Below are positions 7,330 to 12,596 of a DNA stretch of 12,596 nucleotides, piece by piece. This DNA is from Pirellulaceae bacterium (GTDB lineage Bacteria; Planctomycetota; Planctomycetia; Pirellulales; Pirellulaceae), in the NCBI GenBank assembly GCA_030744095.1, contig JASLRF010000387.1, positions 1 through 12,596 on the forward strand, read 5' to 3'. The notes below the pieces were generated by a model. The model was not told the origin of the DNA and made no database searches. It worked only from the letters and a program-made list of their open reading frames with translations. Numbering within the stretch: the stretch's first letter is position 1; every line of letters starts with the position of its first letter. Made by a program: the position numbers and the translations under genes.

Positions 7330-10300
7330 ATGAAGCGGAAACATCCGACCCTTGATGCCACGATTGCGTCCTCATCGCAACTAGCCTTCGTGCTCGATCG
7401 CTTCGAACAGGCATGGGAGACAGACTCCTCGCCAGACATCACGGGCTTCATCAAAGATGTCGCAGTTTCTGAGATGCGGCGAACGATGCTCGTCGAACTT
7501 GTGGCGATGGATCTTGAGTTTCGCTGGCGTCGGTATGCATCGAACGGCGAAGTCTCGGTGGCGACGAAAGCCTGGCTGATTCATGACTACCTCAACTCGT
7601 ACCCGGAACTGGGGCCGCTTGAAAAGGTCCCATTGGTCTTGATCATCGAAGAGTATCGGGTGCGCCGGCGCTGGGGAGATCAGCCGTGTCACGAAGAGTG
7701 TTTCAGGCGGTTCTCCAACTTGGAAGGCGAATTGCAGGCTGGCTTGCTGCGTGTTGATCGCGAGCTGACTGCGGAAACTGAAGAAACTGCCGCCCACGAT
7801 CGTCAGGAAGAACTGGGGGACTCGCGGGGCAGCACACTGCGAGTCCGTTGTCCACACTGTCAAGAGCTCGTCGAGACTGTCCGCGATGGCTCGCTGTTCG
7901 AGATCTCTTGCGAGTCGTGCGGCAACTCATTCAGTCTTGTAAGACCAAACGAAGATCAGCCAGTCTCTGGTGTCTACGACACGATCGCTCACTTTGATTT
8001 GCTCCAGCGACTTGGAGTAGGAGCATTTGGCGAGGTCTGGAAAGCCCGTGATCGTGAGTTGGATCGCATGGTCGCTGTGAAGATGCCTCGGAAGGGACAA
8101 TTGGATGCCGAGGAAGCCGAGATGTTCTTGCGCGAAGCGCGGGCAGCCGCCCAATTGACGCATCCCAACATCGTCAGTATTCACGAAGTCGGCCGCGATT
8201 CCGATCGTCTGTATATCGTCAGTGACTTCGTCCCGGGCGACACGTTGGCCGACTACTTGAAAGATCAGCGTCCGACGGCGCGGCGAGCTGTCGAGCTCAC
8301 TATTGTGATTGCACGAGCCTTGCATCACGCCCATGAAGCGGGCGTCATTCATCGTGATCTAAAGCCCAGCAACATCATGCTAGACGGCGCCAACGAACCG
8401 CACGTCATGGACTTCGGCTTGGCCAAACGTTCCGCAGGTGAAGTCACGATGACGATGGAAGGACAGGTTCTTGGCACCCCTGCCTACATGTCACCGGAAC
8501 AAGCAAAAGGGTATGGATATATCGCTGACCGTCGGGCCGATATTTACTCGCTCGGCGTGATTCTGTTCGAGTTGCTCACTGGCGAAACTCCTTTTCGCGG
8601 GAACTTGCAGATGATGCTTCAGCAAGTTGGGTTTGAAGAACCGCCGAGTCCCCGGGAATTGAACGACACGATCAGCCGCGATCTGGATACGATCTGTCTA
8701 AAATGCCTGCAGAAGAGCCCCGATCACCGCTACGAATCCGCGGCATCTCTTGCCGATGATCTTCGTCGGTCTCTGAATCGTGAGCCGATCCGAGCACGGC
8801 CAGTCAGCAGTGCGGAACGGATCTGGCGGTGGTGCCGGCGGAAGCCAGCCATCGCCGGATTGCTTTTCACTGCGGGGGCAACGATCTGTACGCTGGTTGT
8901 GTTGGCCCTGGTTGGCTCTCAGTTGCAACTCGCACGCGAACGAGCACGGATTCTCGAAAAGGAAACCGAGCTTCATGCCGAGCAGTTACGATCTTCTAAG
9001 GAAGTTGCCTCGACGCAAGAGTATTACGCCGCACTAAGCAGCGTCCGCGAGCGCACGGCGGAGCGAGAGATGGGGTGGGCGTTTTCGGGGCTCGCCGAAT
9101 TGGAAAAGGCGGCGGCGCTCCAAGCTGACGTAGTCGATCAACACACCTTGCGAAACGAGGCCGTGCGATGCTTGACCGGGGTCGATCTGCGGCAAGCTGA
9201 AGCCGAGATACCGAAGGGGGCACTGCAAACCCATCTCGTGGCATTTCATCCTCAAGGAAACCTCCTGGCAGTGGGCACGCTCATAAGTCGTTTTCCAGTG
9301 CCTGTCCGTATCTACGAGGTTTCCAGCGGTGAATTGGTCCACGACTTGTCCATCCCCAACCTAGCGCGATTGAATGGAATTCGTCATATCGCATTCTTCA
9401 GCGGCGGCGATACTTTGGCAGTCACAACTCGCTACGGCTACCTGCATCGGTGGGATCTCAGGCAATCACCACCAACACGTACACCGATCAAGATGCCTGT
9501 TGGTGATAACACGAAATTCTCCTTCGACGAAACTGGTGACGTTGCGTTCTATATTACGGAAAACAGACTCTACCGGTGGTCGGTGGCGGCCGAGTCCGAA
9601 CCACAGTCTATTCTTGACGAAACTGTTCACAATCTAAAGGCAAGTGGTGACGGGCGTTGGCTTGCGGCAGACCGGTACATTCTTGACACTCGCAACAGTC
9701 AAGTGGTACGCGAACTTGACATTGACAGAGGTGCAAAATGTTTCAGCCGTGATGGGAGAATGCTCGCGATGGCAGATCCCGAGGAGATGACGATTGTTGA
9801 ACTTGAATCGGGGCTTACTATTCGTTCGTTCAAGGATCCTCGCATTGAAGCCCTTCATGAAGATGGCAGGATACAAGTTGATTTTGCATCGAATGATTCG
9901 ACCATTGTGACCGGTTCTGGGGACGGCCGAATTAAACTCTGGGATATCGCGAGCGGCAGCCTTCTGCTGAGTGTTCCTCTAGGAGCGGAAAACGTCTACC
10001 CAGTTGTCAGCCCCGATGGACGTGTGTTGGCAACGACATACAACAATCAGGCGATGCTGTACGACATAAATGGACCATCCTTGTTGACATCGACGGCACT
10101 GCAGGCCGGCACTCTGTGCGACTTCGACGTTGCGCACAATCAAATGTTGCTCGTTTGCGCGGCAGATCTGACTGAAGGTACACACGTCTCGATCTGGGAG
10201 GCTGATCGCGGTGTTGAGCTCGACCGTTGGGAAGTCAACACGACCTCCGAGCGAACTGCGCGCGTCGCGGTTCAGGAGGACGGGACCCGTTTGTTGCTTA

Positions 10301-11052
10301 GCCAACATCCGTCCAAGGCGATCCAGCTATGGGACCTGAATTCCGAGCGGACCAGCAGTTCCGCGGACACTGCGTCGCTCGTGTCGAGTGCCAGGATTAG
10401 GAGACCATCGCCGATAGCACTGTCGCGTGACGGAAACACGGCATGGACCATTAGCGATGAGTTACTTATCAACTCGTGGTCGCTCCCCGACTTCGTAAAG
10501 CAACTTCACTGGGATAACAAGATTATCGGGAATGCAATCGGTGTAGGCACGATAACAAGCATCGATGCGGGACTTGACTGGATAGTGGCCGGGACAAAGA
10601 GCCGCTCCGTTTATCTGTTTCATCGCACCGACAGCAAGCCGCGTCTTTCAATCAGCATCAGGGATGAAGTCAGCAGTGTCTCGCTCAGTCACGACGAATC
10701 GATTACAGCTTGCGGTACATTCGATGGACGCATTCACGTCGCGTCAATCCCAGGCGGACAACGTATCGCTGAATGGGTCGCTCATCGCGATGAAGTCACG
10801 TCCGTTCAGTTCGCGCATGACGATCAGCTCCTCGCAACAGGGTCTCGTGACGGTAGTCTCCGGCTTTGGCGGAGGGATGACGAGCATTTTCATCCTATTC
10901 TCACATTGCGGGCGTCGGGTTCTGTGGAATCCGTCCGCTTTTCGGGCGACGGAAGCCGGCTGTTCGGACGGATTCGGGGCGAGTCGGGTATCCGCGTTTG
11001 GGATCTTCAGGGGATCCATGAACGATTACGCGAGATCGATCTGGCATGGTAA
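7330..11052 (+). CDS. Ser/Thr protein kinase with zinc ribbon, membrane span and WD40 repeats
   Basis: 1240 residues from ATG at 7330. Residues 1-165 are a helical N-terminal region, typical of planctomycete kinases but without a named domain. A zinc ribbon follows with C174-x2-C177 and C194-x2-C197. The kinase domain is about 222-482: GVGAFGEV (229-236), K251, helix-C E269, HRDLKPSN (341-348), DFG (361-363) and GTPAYMSPEQ (382-391), all catalytic residues intact. After a basic stretch (WRWCRRKPA) comes one membrane span (about 508-530), a charged, coiled-coil-like helix (535-600), and a beta-propeller of degenerate WD40 repeats (630-1240). The clearest repeat units end at IKLWDI (868-873), IQLWDL (998-1003), LRLWRR (1177-1182) and IRVWDL (1221-1226). 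The charge pattern puts the kinase in the cytoplasm and the propeller outside it. Propellers usually bind proteins or peptides, so it may be the sensor that controls the kinase. It appears to be a single-gene unit, with about 950 bp free upstream and a convergent gene downstream. Confidence 0.95.
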   Translation: MKRKHPTLDATIASSSQLAFVLDRFEQAWETDSSPDITGFIKDVAVSEMRRTMLVELVAMDLEFRWRRYASNGEVSVATKAWLIHDYLNSYPELGPLEKVPLVLIIEEYRVRRRWGDQPCHEECFRRFSNLEGELQAGLLRVDRELTAETEETAAHDRQEELGDSRGSTLRVRCPHCQELVETVRDGSLFEISCESCGNSFSLVRPNEDQPVSGVYDTIAHFDLLQRLGVGAFGEVWKARDRELDRMVAVKMPRKGQLDAEEAEMFLREARAAAQLTHPNIVSIHEVGRDSDRLYIVSDFVPGDTLADYLKDQRPTARRAVELTIVIARALHHAHEAGVIHRDLKPSNIMLDGANEPHVMDFGLAKRSAGEVTMTMEGQVLGTPAYMSPEQAKGYGYIADRRADIYSLGVILFELLTGETPFRGNLQMMLQQVGFEEPPSPRELNDTISRDLDTICLKCLQKSPDHRYESAASLADDLRRSLNREPIRARPVSSAERIWRWCRRKPAIAGLLFTAGATICTLVVLALVGSQLQLARERARILEKETELHAEQLRSSKEVASTQEYYAALSSVRERTAEREMGWAFSGLAELEKAAALQADVVDQHTLRNEAVRCLTGVDLRQAEAEIPKGALQTHLVAFHPQGNLLAVGTLISRFPVPVRIYEVSSGELVHDLSIPNLARLNGIRHIAFFSGGDTLAVTTRYGYLHRWDLRQSPPTRTPIKMPVGDNTKFSFDETGDVAFYITENRLYRWSVAAESEPQSILDETVHNLKASGDGRWLAADRYILDTRNSQVVRELDIDRGAKCFSRDGRMLAMADPEEMTIVELESGLTIRSFKDPRIEALHEDGRIQVDFASNDSTIVTGSGDGRIKLWDIASGSLLLSVPLGAENVYPVVSPDGRVLATTYNNQAMLYDINGPSLLTSTALQAGTLCDFDVAHNQMLLVCAADLTEGTHVSIWEADRGVELDRWEVNTTSERTARVAVQEDGTRLLLSQHPSKAIQLWDLNSERTSSSADTASLVSSARIRRPSPIALSRDGNTAWTISDELLINSWSLPDFVKQLHWDNKIIGNAIGVGTITSIDAGLDWIVAGTKSRSVYLFHRTDSKPRLSISIRDEVSSVSLSHDESITACGTFDGRIHVASIPGGQRIAEWVAHRDEVTSVQFAHDDQLLATGSRDGSLRLWRRDDEHFHPILTLRASGSVESVRFSGDGSRLFGRIRGESGIRVWDLQGIHERLREIDLAW

Positions 11053-11130
11053 CCGTCTAGCCATCGCCGGATACGTCTGACGCGGCAGCGGGGCACTGTC
11101 CAGCCAAGACAACTGTCCGATTCTAGCACC

Positions 11131-11443
11131 CTCTCCCAAGTACGAGTTTAGCGTGCTCGTAAGATCCAACGCCGAAGGCGTTACACATCGTAGCCCAGGG
11201 TCAGCGGCGCAGCCGCGCCACCCTGGGTAAATGGAGTGGAAAACACTTGCACGCTGAAGGCGTGCGACAATCCCGAGATGTGCAACGCTTTCAGCGTTGA
11301 TTTGGATCGTTCGGTATCGCGCCCCAGGGTGGCGCGTCGCGGCTGCGCCGCGTTGCTTACCCTGGGCTACGATGTACAACGCCTTCGGCGTTGTTCGTGT
11401 CTAACTCGGCTGCGGTGCTAGTGGAATGCGTGAGGCGAGGCAG
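11131..11443. repeat. Palindromic repeat unit, copy 1 (two inverted three-hairpin modules)
   Basis: A 313-bp unit repeated at 11476-11789. Its core 11167-11393 is a large imperfect palindrome: arm 11167-11201 is the inverted complement of 11359-11393 with two mismatches. Hairpins in order: AACGCC-gaa-GGCGTT (11168-11182); CCCAGGGT...ACCCTGGG (11194-11227) with inner GCGGC/GCCGC; GCACGC/GCGTGC (11249-11265); CAACGC/GCGTTG (11283-11299); CCCAGGGT...ACCCTGGG (11323-11366) with inner CGCGGC/GCCGCG; ACAACGCC-ttc-GGCGTTGT (11376-11394). Hairpins 4-6 mirror hairpins 3-1, so the unit is one ~110-bp module plus its inverted copy. It lies between convergent genes. Confidence 0.9.
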
Positions 11444-11475
11444 CATCGCAACTTCTAGAGTTAAGATCCAGTCAT

Positions 11476-11789
11476 CTCTCCCGAGTACATATTTAGCGTG
11501 CTCGCAAGATCCAACGCCGAAGGCGTTACACATCATAGCCCGGGGTCAGCGGCGCAGCCGCGCCACCCTGGGTAAATGGGGGTGGAGAACATTTGCACGC
11601 TGAAGGCGTGCGACAATCGCGAGATGTGCAACGCCTTCAGCGTTGATTTGGTTCGGTCGGCATCGTAACCCAGGGTGACGCGTCGCGGCTGCGCCGCGTT
11701 GCTTACCCTGGGCTACGATGTACAACGCCTTCGGCGTTGTTCGTGTCTAACCCGGCTGCGGCGCTAGTGGAATGCGTGAGGCGAGGCAG
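11476..11789. repeat. Palindromic repeat unit, copy 2
   Basis: Direct repeat of 11131-11443, offset 345-346 bp, with about 22 differences over 314 bp by eye (roughly 93% identity) and a 32-bp unrelated spacer (11444-11475). The same six hairpins are present; the outer arms are 11512-11546 and 11705-11739. Stem changes are mostly confined to the left CCCAGGGT stem (CCCGGGGT here) and the CAACGC stem, where a loop base changed; the outer stems are intact. The junction at 11790 leads to non-repeated sequence. Confidence 0.9.
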
Positions 11790-11962
11790 TCGACAAAGTC
11801 GGTGGACAGGCCGTCACAGGTGGCGACGAGGTTGGTGAGGATCTGCCAGCAGCGACGTCCGCCCTCAAGCGAGAGATGCATGATATGAAAACCGTTGCAA
11901 ACCAACAACCAAATGGCGAGGAAGTCTGTCTCGGAAAGAAGGATGTTTTCAGAGTTCTGCCT
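11747..11962 (-). pseudogene. Possible decayed gene end running into repeat copy 2
   Basis: An open stretch of 71 codons lies between TGA (11963-11965) and TAG (11747-11749). It reads as a plausible hydrophobic/amphipathic protein segment (ENILLSETDFLAIWLLVCNG, then from an ATG at 11881 a 44-residue tail MHLSLEGGRRCWQIL... ending LAPQPG). The final CLASRIPLAPQP and stop are conserved in repeat copy 1 (complement of 11402-11444), so they belong to the repeat. The stretch overlaps the znuA-like 3' end in another frame and has no start of its own before residue 28. I do not recognise a family. It may be a gene remnant or chance. Confidence 0.25.
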
Positions 11963-12596
11963 TCAGCGCTTCGATGTTGCGTCTCATGATCGTCAGGTAG
12001 TCGTCTCCACGCTCGGCGGTCGTTGGTGGATGTTCGCAGGGCTGGAAGACAATGCTGTCGAGCCCCAACTGTTCTTTGAGTCGGGCCTCGATCGCCTTTC
12101 TGGGCGTTTGCTCCCAAAGGATGATATGGGCACGCTGCTTTTCTACCGCTGTTTGCAGTTGATCGAGCGTCTGATCGTCGGGCATTTCTTGCCCGTCGAG
12201 AAGGACGTTGGTCAGTTTCCCGCCGTAGCGACGAATTAGATAGTTATAGGCCGGATGTGAAGCCAGTAGATGTTCCTTTTTCAATTGGTCGGACAACTTG
12301 CTCAGTGCCTGGTCCAACGTGTCCAGGTCCGCCACGAGCGCGTCAAAGTTGGTCTGAAAATGTTCGGCGGACTCGGGCTGCAGTTTGGCAAGGCGGCGGT
12401 GAATTGCCTCGGCCTGCTTCTTGGCATGAAGGGGATCGATCCAAATGTGCCCGTCGATCCCCTCGTGACTATGCTCACCCTCGGGTCCGTGGCTGTGTGT
12501 GACGGCCCCTTCGTAACGCAAAAGTTCCTCGTTCAGCGAGTTGGACGTGTCCACAACTTTCGAATACGGCAAACTGATTTTGGAAATCCACTTCTC
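11949..12596 (-). CDS. znuA: Zinc/manganese ABC transporter substrate-binding protein (ZnuA-like), 5' end off the window
   Basis: The C-terminal 215 residues of a cluster A-I solute-binding protein, which captures Zn2+ or Mn2+ outside the inner membrane and passes it to an ABC permease. The frame stays open to the right edge, so the start is outside; a TTG at 12572 is internal. Visible landmarks: a His-rich loop THSHGPEGEHSHEG (from about 12498), typical of zinc members; GHIWIDP with the second metal-ligand His; LASHPAYNYLIRRYG with the third ligand His; and EHPPTTAERGDDYLTIMRRNIEALKAEL at the end, where the fourth acidic ligand is expected. The first ligand His lies in the missing part. The other transporter genes are not in the window and may lie to the right, upstream. 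Zinc is preferred over manganese because of the His-rich loop. The gene is convergent with the kinase at 7330-11052. Confidence 0.92.
   Translation of the reverse strand, partial: EKWISKISLPYSKVVDTSNSLNEELLRYEGAVTHSHGPEGEHSHEGIDGHIWIDPLHAKKQAEAIHRRLAKLQPESAEHFQTNFDALVADLDTLDQALSKLSDQLKKEHLLASHPAYNYLIRRYGGKLTNVLLDGQEMPDDQTLDQLQTAVEKQRAHIILWEQTPRKAIEARLKEQLGLDSIVFQPCEHPPTTAERGDDYLTIMRRNIEALKAEL

Noticed and set aside
6895..7344. 149-residue minus-strand open frame upstream of the kinase
   Set aside because: It overlaps the kinase start, is Arg/Ser/Pro-skewed with no motif, and its start has no ribosome binding site. A gene remnant is possible but not supportable.
11236..11421. Small open frame translating part of the repeat
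   Set aside because: It merely translates the hairpin arms of the palindromic unit; the repeat structure explains the sequence.
11131..11789. CRISPR array or insertion sequence
   Set aside because: There are only two units, each over 300 bp and made of inverted modules, so it is not a CRISPR. No transposase is present and no target-site duplication was found, so an autonomous insertion sequence is not supported.
12549..12572. TTG at 12572 as start of the znuA-like gene
   Set aside because: The frame stays open to the window edge and the family needs a signal peptide and about 100 further N-terminal residues, so this is internal.

Overview
The window looks like chromosomal DNA from a planctomycete (Planctomycetota, probably Pirellulales-like). 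This is inferred from gene content, not from any rRNA. The evidence is two Hanks-type Ser/Thr kinases of the planctomycete style (one ending in WD40 repeats), an ECF sigma factor of the planctomycete kinase-linked type beside one kinase, a second ECF sigma factor beside a giant membrane anti-sigma/macroglobulin-like protein, long intergenic gaps and GTG/TTG start codons.

Layout: (1) Positions 1-1986, minus strand: an ECF sigma factor gene followed 53 bp downstream by a membrane Ser/Thr kinase that runs off the left edge. (2) Positions 1987-2254: a shared divergent intergenic region with an 8-bp inverted repeat and a possible -10 box. (3) Positions 2255-6382, plus strand: a second ECF sigma factor and a 1176-residue protein that joins an anti-sigma-like cytoplasmic head, a membrane span, macroglobulin-like (MG) domains, two more spans, a low-complexity stretch and a short alpha-2-macroglobulin-like tail. 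(4) Positions 6383-7329: about 950 bp without a convincing gene, opening with four consecutive hairpins. (5) Positions 7330-11052, plus strand: a 1240-residue kinase with zinc ribbon, kinase domain, one membrane span and a WD40-like propeller. (6) Positions 11053-11948: a gap between convergent genes holding two tandem copies of a ~313-bp repeat. Each copy is two inverted modules of three hairpins. (7) Positions 11949-12596, minus strand: the C-terminal part of a zinc/manganese ABC-transporter binding protein (ZnuA-like), cut by the right edge.

How it may work together: the left half carries two divergent signal-transduction cassettes, each pairing an ECF sigma factor with a membrane protein (a kinase in one, an anti-sigma/macroglobulin fusion in the other). 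The fusion is the most interesting protein. Its flexible tail sits where true alpha-2-macroglobulins have the protease bait region, yet it has no thioester motif, so it could act as a sensor of extracytoplasmic proteases rather than a trap; that is inference. The nested palindromic repeats between the convergent kinase and znuA-like genes are the most striking non-coding structure.
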